Positions 43,501 to 48,167 of a stretch of DNA of 55,316 nt are shown here, one piece after another; the stretch's first letter is position 1, and each line of letters opens with the position of its first letter. This stretch comes from Bacillota bacterium (lineage in GTDB: Bacteria > Bacillota > Clostridia > Peptostreptococcales > Anaerovoracaceae): assembly GCA_017405645.1 (NCBI GenBank), contig JAFQZZ010000035.1, positions 1-55,316 on the forward strand, given 5' to 3'. The notes beneath the pieces were generated by a model. The model was given only the letters and a program-made list of their open reading frames with translations. It had not been told where the DNA came from and made no database searches. The translations under genes and the position numbers were made by a program.

Positions 43501-45123
43501 ATAGCTCACGGAATTGACCGTCAGGATCTGTTCGCCGTTTCCGTTGATGTCTGCCGCAATTGCTCCATATTCTGCGTAAGCCGCCTGATTACCGTTGGAG
43601 CGGGCACCCCATTTCTGATTATCCGCCAAATCAAAACTGTGCTCTCCATCATACTTTTCATCCATCTCGCCCTTCATTGAGATCTTGCCTTCTACGCATT
43701 CATACAGACAACTGTCTAAATACAGATAGGCGTAGTCTGCACCTGCAGGCTTGAAGACCGCCGCATTGGTACACATGCCGGGCATCGACCAATAATTCTC
43801 ATCAAAGCCGTTTTCCGCAGTCCATGTCGTGTAAGTGGTTCCATCCATTTCCGTCGACTGAAACGTACCTTTTAATGGTTCAAACAGCTCCGAGGAATTG
43901 ATCAGCATCCCCTGCGTTTCATCGTATGTGTACGTAATAGCAGTACGCTCTGCATTTCCGTAGTATACCGTTTTTTGCTTGCCGCCTACTAAAAATGTCT
44001 CCGACCGTTTATTGAAGTTGGACAACGGTTGTCCGGTAGCGATCAGTTCCGGTGTGCCATCCTGGTCCAGGTCCCCTGTGATCAAACTGACACGGACCTG
44101 TTCCCCGAATTCTTCCTGATTCAAATCGATGGGCGAACTGCTCTGCAGCATATTGCTGCGGTCGCCCCAGAGAATGACTGCCTGGCTGGCTTCAGCGTCA
44201 TAGTTGGTATACGAATTGTACTTAAATGCAATCGCTCTGCCATGAGAAATCCCCAGATCATCGATGCCGTCCTGGTTGAAGTCCCCGGAAACCAGGGAGA
44301 CCATATTGGGGACATAGGCACCGCTCAGAGGATGACTCCAAACCCGGACCCAGTTATTGATGTCGCACCAGTCTCCCGGTTTAGAGTCCGATTTTTTCTG
44401 GTATTTGTAGATCTCCACCCGGGGATTCCCGTTTTCCGCCACATAGACAGCAATCTCACTGATGCCGTCTCCGTCGTAATCCCCGGCGGTGACCTTCAAC
44501 AAATTCAGCCACTGGTATTCATATGCGGCAGAAACACCGATTGAATAATCAATAGCAGTATAAAATGGATGCACTGCGCCTATTTTTTTCATGGATCCGT
44601 AACTTCCGGTCCTGCCATTGTATATGCGCAGGCTCACATCCGCCGGAGTAACTTCAAATTCAAGATTTTCTGCTTGGTCTCCTCCGTCGATCTCTGAGGA
44701 GTAGCCAACATAAACAAGTTCCCCCGCCAGTCCGTCACCGTCAAAATCTCCGGCAGCGGAGGCAGCCATTTCCATACCAGTACCGGTGCCGCCCGGCATT
44801 CCGGAAATAGAGGCGGGATTTACGGTATTATCGTTTTTACCATAGTCCGTGCTTCCGGAGGCCCCGGCCACCGATAATTCAAAGACCTGATTGCCGGGAA
44901 TTGACTCCCGGCCGTAAGGATTGTCCGTGGTATCCGGATCATACCCTTCCGGTAATTCGGAAGTGTCAAAACCCAGGGCGGTGAACACGTCAGAATCCTG
45001 ACCCTCCAGACCACCGTCCAAATTCGTGGCCGCCTCTACCGGCAGTGCCGTGAATGGGATCATGGTGATCACCATTGCCACACTCAGCAGGGCGACCATT
45101 GTTTTCTTTACAAAGCGTTTCAT
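31594..45123 (-). CDS. Giant (about 4,509 residue) SLH-anchored mosaic surface protein
   Basis: An exported cell-surface protein. Seen in order: a signal peptide (1-31, ends PVEAA); FG-GAP/VCBS-like beta-propeller units with calcium loops (about 100-520: GDFDGDGLAGELV, GDYDGDGISEIAV, GDFNQDGIDDLGI, GDLDQDGTPELIA); a long middle region; a fibronectin III-like unit (about 960-1078); Ig-like units (about 1090-1300); InlB B-repeat-like and bacterial-repeat units (about 1575-2175); two beta-helix, carbohydrate-binding-like stretches (about 2190-2290, 2710-2780); some eleven tandem units of about 80-100 residues, each ending like V-A-F (about 3175-4275); an EF-hand-like DLNGDGEFTENE; and three C-terminal SLH domains (last 180 residues; GVVNGYDAQTFGPNDNVTRE). 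SLH should bind pyruvylated wall polymer. Start 45123 has AAGGAGT. It follows a small membrane-protein gene, 97 nt apart with no clear own promoter. Adhesion or S-layer function is inferred. Confidence 0.87.
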   Translation of the reverse strand: MKRFVKKTMVALLSVAMVITMIPFTALPVEAATNLDGGLEGQDSDVFTALGFDTSELPEGYDPDTTDNPYGRESIPGNQVFELSVAGASGSTDYGKNDNTVNPASISGMPGGTGTGMEMAASAAGDFDGDGLAGELVYVGYSSEIDGGDQAENLEFEVTPADVSLRIYNGRTGSYGSMKKIGAVHPFYTAIDYSIGVSAAYEYQWLNLLKVTAGDYDGDGISEIAVYVAENGNPRVEIYKYQKKSDSKPGDWCDINNWVRVWSHPLSGAYVPNMVSLVSGDFNQDGIDDLGISHGRAIAFKYNSYTNYDAEASQAVILWGDRSNMLQSSSPIDLNQEEFGEQVRVSLITGDLDQDGTPELIATGQPLSNFNKRSETFLVGGKQKTVYYGNAERTAITYTYDETQGMLINSSELFEPLKGTFQSTEMDGTTYTTWTAENGFDENYWSMPGMCTNAAVFKPAGADYAYLYLDSCLYECVEGKISMKGEMDEKYDGEHSFDLADNQKWGARSNGNQAAYAEYGAIAADINGNGEQILTVNSVSYSSTVKSSLTNSEGEFYDQYAVVSGNSDGTMTATITCPEEDTTEDYQGVALAFMDNDTDTVLMEYTGQHYLTYSDPKILAIIAAAPYFEDVDEATGYEFAGNNTNSWGMTHGHSDATTFSIDFSVGGWGNHELQGAGANFGIEWAANFTLSYEKSWTDSYEYTMTFGTYGDQDAIAFYSVPTENYIFRIKTPDGKGGYTEELKPVTKAYQPAYQVLTLDYYETIRKDFPSVLPAVKGKAITSTPGDPASYPSSYSEFDEKDIIVKWDQDAAGVGYGNGSITQEISVTTEEESAYSLGAEIEFKIGGGAEVQLDAGQTGFENKWGGAFSINPAGGWATTTMKGTTISAEVANMPLEFQPYGYYFNWKLFSYYYKFGDITKEKKLSFNTENEDEGDFSVYDDVTIGAATSARVPVITFAVSDVAKPPLLPDDFQQDYDRSTSESNVMTWTYDDPVSAFIIHKQFDFPVGGGLQEVARIQPGDSSHYRIKYDEEGNPYKEYFFEDTNLSPYTEYQYAIQVERLDPVPPLSTPSALVTARTKAEDGYPKINIAESDEEQDGKLLVYPDKNAYLTAGVTGPEGETMANYYSVVQYQWQKQEKGAWNDLIGETNKTLTFASAGVDTEGEYRCRVNVITKANNVAITAYSGTVELTHAKRTSFMKEVSVTDVAGGGVQLYAEVGNAHKDSASIPGGTVTFTLKSKNSEQSYQYTAPLTAAGTVTAVMDEGLPEGLYSVEAYYSGSYIFKSCKGTSIYLSQRATGYVIDMPGTATYGDETEMIFREVSKSGGITDTEDVDAGMITMYKAAPLSRAALSGAVEYTVDPEAEEPVAVTAGSKYYYVDDDGIRWYFTAPANGVPDFDLENGYAKFGDNLSADRITSVNGIGTDGQYLLKADTAVGVYLISMKKDADMDEMYTAYTTVEVLPREVTLQIPTNLKTGESTILSADDIKFKDLSLINGSWADCDFTEDVFNYANTSIVPKYYNTAGKEFDATTVRDFCGAYTIAGTKTLPNYKITWRNGQLTVLGAANAVSVGVRLFDGLNVGRIYMMSPEIGTATGPLGSPGEMDKSIQAGVRMIFSAQPDEGYEIYDWYINGKAQNNKNSTLVYTMLAEDTTVEVQFAIKQNTFTFGIAGDENGGTLTCSDNSLSSGSVIRRNATFTFTAEAKPGYHFKEWRYTEQGLGTAYNDEDSGEMSSTFDFVMPNISCSLYAVFERDGYVFNYIDGNNAKGLTATYENEEGKTVTAKAGSTIAGGTVITVAPAAGYVLDKDRNYISQGTQGTADYDKETYTLTLDQDTTVYGWTNQLTYDLELAYAIAPTSKMIPDATINYIIDDRDYSFSYEEFRKNGAKTIPNIPGGSAVTVEIDAPGWVDLKGWTANDTRITATTEKDQLATSIQSGGRVEKNKAYSYMNESDGNTYYFTSPVNGTADWSGSAVTVYSSSVRYTIPAIHENEKLTVFLKEKPVHVVTMADISENGIYSLTLPEGGFYGTDEDPYDETLVNVHDGDDFVVMVRPFQGKTVAYWTTTPESGEAVTRPATSLRYTIPNIVENYTFEPIFSTTTYNMVTWPTISEKQNGLNLDPESGYIASVASGEGFKFKLSGKSLNLVDKVCANGHQFTADGNEVDGTTYKVDNGVYSITNVTENQEITVTLKTIGVTVNGVDIVELAGTGWTYDSGTQVLTLTRSGLVLSGTNNQELAPNLRIVTTETVGALTLDDLNVTSAAIDPMLGIAAETVVTIAGNNNLTGTEATVLKADNNLTVRGNGSLNIVSEVNDEKGYAFYAGGDLTFTGTVDAKIHATIGSGLYVEGTMTVGVKNSKKASPTLRLVSDNEYGSVNHNVDLFGGEIIAYGKVAGMALPQILSGEASSISCYDGILEVSSDSNDVFGGNLSNDALKAYYENGYMIRSRAVNGEGTEEPYVSGSKLASEYNMPDATPPYDKVTYYDSGDSSSCSCDKKLFNYMRLSPLTGTTGDDLILSVEYGGNTYSRNLKNDTFTDNEKGCYYYIDTRDTDNLELQKLTYNEITRYLTDDTTETFEGYAVDVEDPFGAATVPSDTDIIIVAENEYLNGQRNLHFNIKKLVNTDEPYLYYQDTVMAWIYSAEWPDPDDDIGPLNYSLAGSVSGGGDSTWGSIYANGFVAFAKDDDEASMKTDDVASLTLDNLTHFDLWIKDYPVNLKGSNYIVGAGEDFSPLTVEGDVLDLHSAENGTLTISSQGVDALDVQNVKLTDVAALTILSDTKAISDLKDVKYYYGEGDDALNLPYGLGWEMDEGSKASDATTQQTVRPGTASKYIKIYTTSTDANSTPGQMLYDKSSPNGYPTDDGVTLTPPTVMGEPHLFTPGEHGSKVEFIKGSTKTELVADTDYTYTAFDSVPLIGTLKMLYSSSETLKDLPVGEYTIRVSFYDEDTADATYYTLDIPLTVQDTEHVVGDVEAEPKTMVLTRGNSGNITTKYTGTTPTTYYWSYYKIKSETSVVMDVPGFTLVAGEKSPKASVIVEDNAPFGSYKVSVITFAEGTELGSALVDVIVVPKATEIKVSCATETPSGDESYMLYHNTLDGSALTWDFDAAVTMDDETAGDPANITWKLWGAEMRPTIVDNDGILTIDPNETGLMNSGYLLLTATYTNEDGSKLDKTVKIRLSEDAIVGYTQPDEGGSISADKVTNPAGTPIPKDTEVTFTAAPAPEYEIDTWYINGQPAEEGVDGNTLTITTEKMGRYNVWATFAKAKICNVTFSKEGPGELTAQTDSGTLASGDNVAKGTDVTFSAVPENLAGVKGWTVTIDGEESTDYTDNGDGTITIQNITAPVDVRVEFEVPDRTVTITAGENGTVSFLVNGENQAVEKDEETGKYITTVKATDTVTVLAVPDKEYSVEGWSELSHATVSDAICTILPGMEDAAAAVTFQTQTTYNVKVSANSYANGWGTVEVGKDSVAMSTNRTFTVPEGGSLILKAVPDAGSTLYDWTVEPAGYKDYTIQGDLLTLTNVTEDVTVAATFHRDNKELTLVKEGEGEDTLTAAYNLTLPDGSVLEDGSMTPEDGTKTLRSGTEVVVTVIPGSGQIPSSFTVNGKDCTADLVKDPDAVRFTYTIEALTEDTEIRAAFEELVMFEVTGHEDYTVKEIDESGEEPVETDKTVGTVAITGFGAENGFNYEVEGADPQEVMVVPNTPIEITFKPEAGYVVNTARLSEGATAILSDAGSKATFSFKQSAEGTILRIEGIDGDLDFSGLESPFDEQKGDDVYVTLYLSCGDNGTLTVTNEAEHIQYTNGASILSGTEITYEAGPKEHYSAAVKVNGEDSEAAGTLTLTDEMEEISIEADFEQSEYPVTITTLGRGRGNVTINNRRYAPGEYWLKAGSELTIAAAASEGCAVDEFLVAGEEVTEGSRTLTLDQGIEIIASFSDTMRAVTYNSPMNGKLKVLDGQAKEVAYGASVPIGSKLYVVKTPDPHYMLESITVGGTDLTGDYFIVDEERGNNVYCEFTRAEDKVTWIAVYGTVDAQLMPEGESIGNGEYVPAGSQIKFVVKPKNDNYSLESLTVNGQSMSPSSYYEADQEDVEAIAICEYTGDVPGVKDGVKVSMLTVNCTLTAELADGTKLENGDYVKTGDKIKFTHKPTSSGYTLDKFTVIGAEADKSGMYVAGSEDIVASAVYNAPATIIHDPDVPLDVDAAYTVLIETEGGGHVDVTIKGDAVKSGAEVDLGSKLTIKAVPDEGQKVASLTVNGVKFANGEEYVVYANTLIKAVFEEGEAEIGLPCYKDDKGNIVYSGFSYDLNGDGEFTENEYIIPKGVDVHFRENHKYFEDMPGNWADEYIQFVGDREIFQGVTDTLFDPEGKVTRAMYVTVIGRLYERSFGAINGGTAQNFTDCDYDSWYGKYVDWAAATGVVNGYDAQTFGPNDNVTREQMAAILTRFAKLMKLDTKASGSLSFTDTDTISDYAVDSVQYCVDKGIINGYDDGRFAPQDNATRAQIAAVIVRYIESVLSE

Positions 45124-45220
45124 AGTATACTCCTTAAAACTCGTTCTTGCCATGGCCTCCGGGCCTGTCCCGGGACCGTCATCTGTCGTTGTTTTGCCTC
45201 TTCAGGCGGGGATCCCCGTC

Positions 45221-45568
45221 TTACTCCGTAGGACCCCTTTCATTGCGATCCGGAGGATCCGGACCCTTTATCCGTTTCTGTGATTTGAGGCACACAAGCG
45301 TGACCACTGCCCCCAATATGAAGGCGATCACCCCGGCCAATACATAGCCGCCGGCGGACTGGGACAGGCGGAAGGCTCCGTAGAAGGATTCCCCGATCTC
45401 TCCCACCCCGGGGCCGGTCAAACCGTGGATCACGGCCACCAGTGCGATGGTCAGCACCGCAGCCGCCCCGGAAAGCCCCCGGGTCACTCTCCTCTCTCTC
45501 TTCTTTTCTATCTGCACCGTTCGTCGTCTTAAAACCTCCGACAGTGCCTGGTCTGTATCATATCTCAT
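45221..45568 (-). CDS. Small two-helix membrane protein, paralogue of the one at 47190-47498
   Basis: 115 residues. A basic cytosolic N-terminus (LRRRTVQIEKKRERRV) is followed by a first helix (about 33-52), an external loop of about 30 residues with SFYGAF, a second helix (GYVLAGVIAFILGAVVTLVC) and a charged tail. Shape, basic N-terminus, the YG-x-x-LS loop and the second-helix pattern G--AF-LG---TL-C are shared with the protein beside the ECF sigma factor. No family was recognised. GGAGGAG precedes the ATG. It lies directly upstream of the giant SLH gene, probably in one message, so it may help secrete, anchor or regulate that protein. Confidence 0.75.
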   Translation of the reverse strand: MRYDTDQALSEVLRRRTVQIEKKRERRVTRGLSGAAAVLTIALVAVIHGLTGPGVGEIGESFYGAFRLSQSAGGYVLAGVIAFILGAVVTLVCLKSQKRIKGPDPPDRNERGPTE

Positions 45569-45656
45569 AAATTGCTCCTCCTCTCCGGAGTGTCTTCTTT
45601 TCCTTATACCTATTAGTACCGGTTTTTTCGGGGTTTACTCACAAAAAAAATAAAAA

Positions 45657-45714
45657 CCCCTCTCCGTCATTGCCTGCGGCAATGCCACCTCTCCCCAAGG
45701 GGAGAGGCAAGGGG
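45657..45714. repeat. Dispersed palindromic repeat, copy 2
   Basis: The same element as 4563-4609 in opposite orientation: CCCCTCTCCGTCA, an inner inverted repeat ATTGC CTGCG GCAAT, then CACCTCTCCCC and AAGGGGAGAGG. The inner stem bases differ from copy 1 but change in a compensating way, so the hairpin is kept. It lies between the PrsW terminator and the 115-residue membrane-protein gene. Confidence 0.7.
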
Positions 45715-45723
45715 CATAAAAAA

Positions 45724-45741
45724 ACCGTCCTTTCGGGCGGT
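45724..45741 (-). terminator. Terminator of the ECF sigma-PrsW operon
   Basis: Stem ACCGTCC/GGGCGGT (one G-U pair) with a TTTC loop, followed on the minus strand by seven T (complement of 45717-45723). It lies just past the PrsW-like gene stop and separates that operon from the surface-protein gene pair. Confidence 0.7.
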
Positions 45742-45752
45742 AAGGGTTTTCT

Positions 45753-46382
45753 TCAGATCTCCTTCCGGATCCTTCGGTAAGGCACCGTCAGGACACCCAC
45801 CGTAAACAGGGGCATGACATAACCGATGATGGATGTCACCCCCGGCTGGGAGACTAAAAGATTATATAAAGAATGGTAGCACATAGCCGTGGACAGCGCT
45901 CCGACAAAGGCCGCCAGGGAGAAGGTCCGGGTCCTCCGGGCCAGGATCGTTCCCAGGATGACCATCAAAACGCATACCAGGTGCATGACGCCCACTGCCA
46001 GTCCCCGCACCAGGATATAGGTGAGATTTTCCGAACCTGCGGTTAGGATATAGCAGCAGTTTTCAAAAGTCGCAAAACCGGTCCCCAATGCCACCGATCC
46101 CAGAAAAAGACCTTCCTCCGGAGGCTGGATCACCAGCAGTACGAATATCAGCGGCAGCACTTTCATGCTCTCCTCCACTACCGGTGAGACGTACAGGGGG
46201 ATCTTGTCTGCTTCCATCATGCCGGCAAACTCCAGGAAGCCGCTGATGTAGGCGGAAAGGAGGCAGATGACCATACCCACAGTAAAGAATACTGCGAATC
46301 TTCTGGCTTCTCCCCTGAGAAAGATCGCTGCAATCAATAGCGGGGCCGCGATGCAGATCAGGATGTTTTCCGAATAGATCAT
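45753..46382 (-). CDS. prsW: PrsW-type intramembrane metalloprotease/glutamic protease
   Basis: A 209-residue protein with about seven membrane helices. The PrsW (CPBP-related) motifs are present and in order: SPVVEESMKVLP with the double Glu, GTGFATFENCCYI with the second Glu, GVMHLVCVL with a His, and CYHSLYNLLVS with another His. In Bacillus PrsW makes the first cut in the anti-sigma factor RsiW to release sigma-W. Here it is the last gene of an operon that begins with an ECF sigma factor, so site-1 cleavage of a local anti-sigma protein is the obvious hypothesis. Its start overlaps the upstream gene by 4 nt. Confidence 0.85.
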   Translation of the reverse strand: MIYSENILICIAAPLLIAAIFLRGEARRFAVFFTVGMVICLLSAYISGFLEFAGMMEADKIPLYVSPVVEESMKVLPLIFVLLVIQPPEEGLFLGSVALGTGFATFENCCYILTAGSENLTYILVRGLAVGVMHLVCVLMVILGTILARRTRTFSLAAFVGALSTAMCYHSLYNLLVSQPGVTSIIGYVMPLFTVGVLTVPYRRIRKEI

Positions 46383-47173
46383 ACGGTCTCACCCCACTTT
46401 CGCTCCAGTACCAGCAGCAATAGAACGAATGTGATCGTGTTGCACAGGTCTGCAATAATATAATATGGATTACTGCTCATGTACATAGTGCAGACGATCC
46501 AGGTACTTGCGGCACAGGCCAGGCCGATAAGTCCCTCGTCCGGCAGATCCTGCCGCAGGATCCGAATGACCCGCAGCATGAGGTAAACAATGCCGGCAAA
46601 CCAAATGACCTCCGATGCAAAATCAAAAATCTTCCCGAAGGTGCTTCCTGTCATAAAGGCTGCTGTCTGCAGGGCAAAGATCCCGGCGGAGCCGATCCCG
46701 AAGGCAGACCATACCGGCCGGCTCAAACTGCCGGTCCGTTTAAGCCCTCGGATCAGGGTATAGACCAATACCCACAGGAAAAGCCCGGATGCAATGTCCT
46801 GGGCCCAGTGCCCGTTCCAGGCGCCCCACAGAAGTGCATTTCCCGCCGCGAAAAACAGCGCCGCCGCAAGTGCCGGCAGGTCCCGGGACAACGGTTCTTT
46901 AAAGGACGCTCCCAGCAAGGCCGATAACAACAGGAATATGCCGATTTCCCCGATATCCATCGCCGAGAAGGCATACAGACTCGTTCCCGTCATCAGCTCA
47001 TGTGTGACCCAGTAAAACCCTGTGGCAAGCAGGGTCACCAGGATGAACATGAATAAAACCGCAGGAACCCACGGCCCCTTTTGCTGAAGGTTCCGTAGGT
47101 TCCTGTAAGACAAGTATAACAATACGGCGATCTGGACGATATTGTTTAAATTGTACAGGAAAAACCCGCTCAT
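46379..47173 (-). CDS. Polytopic membrane protein of an ECF sigma/PrsW operon
   Basis: 264 residues with about eight hydrophobic helices and short polar loops (for example FLLLSALLGASF, YNLNNIVQIAVLLYLSYRNL). No catalytic motif or family was recognised. The gene lies between a two-helix protein and the PrsW-like protease and overlaps the latter (ATGA), so the two are made together. It could be the sensor or a partner in the membrane complex; this is inference from position. A GAGGAT ribosome site precedes the ATG. Confidence 0.75.
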   Translation of the reverse strand: MSGFFLYNLNNIVQIAVLLYLSYRNLRNLQQKGPWVPAVLFMFILVTLLATGFYWVTHELMTGTSLYAFSAMDIGEIGIFLLLSALLGASFKEPLSRDLPALAAALFFAAGNALLWGAWNGHWAQDIASGLFLWVLVYTLIRGLKRTGSLSRPVWSAFGIGSAGIFALQTAAFMTGSTFGKIFDFASEVIWFAGIVYLMLRVIRILRQDLPDEGLIGLACAASTWIVCTMYMSSNPYYIIADLCNTITFVLLLLVLERKWGETV

Positions 47174-47189
47174 TTTCTATCCTCTTTCC

Positions 47190-47498
47190 TTATTTCCCCC
47201 GGTACCTCAACCGATGGCACAACAGGGTAAAGCAGATCCCCAGGGCAAAGGCCAGGATCCCAATGATGGCATAGCTGATAAAGGGCCCCGACAGGACCAG
47301 GGAACCGTAATGGTTTTCCGCGCCGCTGTTGATGGTGCTTCCGTATTTCGGCATCGCTGCGGCCGCGGCGATGATCAGCACCAGACAGGCGCAGACCGCT
47401 CCGGTCTCACCGAAAACCAGCCTCCGGCGTCTGTTTTCTCTTTTGATGTTCTCCGACCGCTGACGGATCTCTGTCATTTGTTCGTCAATACTACGCAT
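47190..47498 (-). CDS. Small two-helix membrane protein, candidate anti-sigma factor
   Basis: 102 residues from the ATG at 47498. An in-frame TTG at 47504 has the better-spaced AAGGA and is possible. The N-terminus is a basic helix (EIRQRSENIKRENRRRRLVF), then come one helix (about 32-50), an external loop with HYGSLVLSG, a second helix (YAIIGILAFALGICFTLLC) and a basic tail. The start overlaps the ECF sigma stop, the classic place of an anti-sigma gene. The cytosolic part (about 30 residues) is short for a standard anti-sigma domain, and no zinc HxxxCxxC motif is present. It is a paralogue of the protein at 45221-45568. Confidence 0.72.
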   Translation of the reverse strand: MRSIDEQMTEIRQRSENIKRENRRRRLVFGETGAVCACLVLIIAAAAAMPKYGSTINSGAENHYGSLVLSGPFISYAIIGILAFALGICFTLLCHRLRYRGK

Positions 47499-48039
47499 TG
47501 TCAAATCCCATTCCTTCCAGTATCTCTTTTAATGCTTTTTTCCCCCGGGCCGCCAGATTGTAGATTTGCTTGCGGTTCTTTTTCATGACCCGCCCGGCGT
47601 CCTCGTGGCTCATGTCTTCAAAGTACAGCAGGTACAGCACCTGCCGGTAATCCGGATTCAGTTGTTCCAGCGCTTCATAAAGCTGCCGGTCCCGCTCCTT
47701 CCGCAGCATCTCCAGATCCGCGTGGCCCGCGTCTCCGGTCAGGTCATCCTCCAGCGTCGTAAAGGTGATCTTCCGTCGTCTGAGATGATTCAGCGCCTGG
47801 TTCCGGCCGATGGCGAAAAGCCAGGTCTTGAAGGAACTCTTCCCCGAGAACCGGGTGGTTCCGGCGGCTGCGGCGGCAAAGGCGTCCAGCATCAGTTCTT
47901 CCGCATCCTCCATGCTGTGGACGTACCCGTATAAAAACAGGGTCAGCCCCTCCCGGTGCCGCTCCAGCAATATGCGCAGGTCATTTTCCCGGCCTTCTTT
48001 CAGAAAGCGGTCATAAAGGATTTCGTCCGATTCTCTCAT
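47491..48039 (-). CDS. ECF-type RNA polymerase sigma factor (sigma-70 family)
   Basis: 182 residues. Region 2 (about 25-95) includes YGYVHSMEDAEELMLDAFAA and FKTWLFAIGRNQALNHLRRR; region 4 (about 120-175) includes LNPDYRQVLYLLYFEDMSHE and KKNRKQIYNLAARGKKALKE, a helix-turn-helix for the -35 element. There is no region 1 or 3. ATG 48039 with AAAGGAGG is chosen over an upstream frame extension. It heads an operon with a two-helix protein, a polytopic protein and a PrsW-like protease. Its own promoter looks like sigma-A (TTGAAA-17-TATAAT) rather than clearly autoregulated. Targets are unknown; the giant SLH gene nearby is a candidate. Confidence 0.9.
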   Translation of the reverse strand: MRESDEILYDRFLKEGRENDLRILLERHREGLTLFLYGYVHSMEDAEELMLDAFAAAAAGTTRFSGKSSFKTWLFAIGRNQALNHLRRRKITFTTLEDDLTGDAGHADLEMLRKERDRQLYEALEQLNPDYRQVLYLLYFEDMSHEDAGRVMKKNRKQIYNLAARGKKALKEILEGMGFDNA

Positions 48040-48078
48040 AACCGCCTCCTTTCCCGGGAACTCGGATCTTGATGATTC

Positions 48079-48107
48079 ATTATACCTCATTCCGGTTCAT
48101 TTTTCAA
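48079..48107 (-). promoter_or_regulatory. Promoter of the ECF sigma operon
   Basis: TTGAAA (48107-48102), 17 nt, then a perfect TATAAT (48084-48079) on the minus strand. The spacer contains GAACCGGAATGAGG; AACCGG and AGGTATAA blocks recur, at a different spacing, upstream of the 115-residue membrane-protein gene (45603-45624). Confidence 0.65.
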
Positions 48108-48114
48108 TAAAACG

Positions 48115-48142
48115 AAAGGAAGACGGAGGCCCGTCTTCCTTT
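48115..48142 (-). terminator. Terminator of the transhydrogenase operon
   Basis: A perfect 12-bp stem AAAGGAAGACGG/CCGTCTTCCTTT with an AGGC loop, followed on the minus strand by CGTTTTATT. Read leftwards it would instead precede the stop, so it fits better as a hairpin upstream on this strand; it lies between the two operons and could insulate both. Confidence 0.4.
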
Positions 48143-48167
48143 ACAATTTGATTAAGATTTGATGTCA

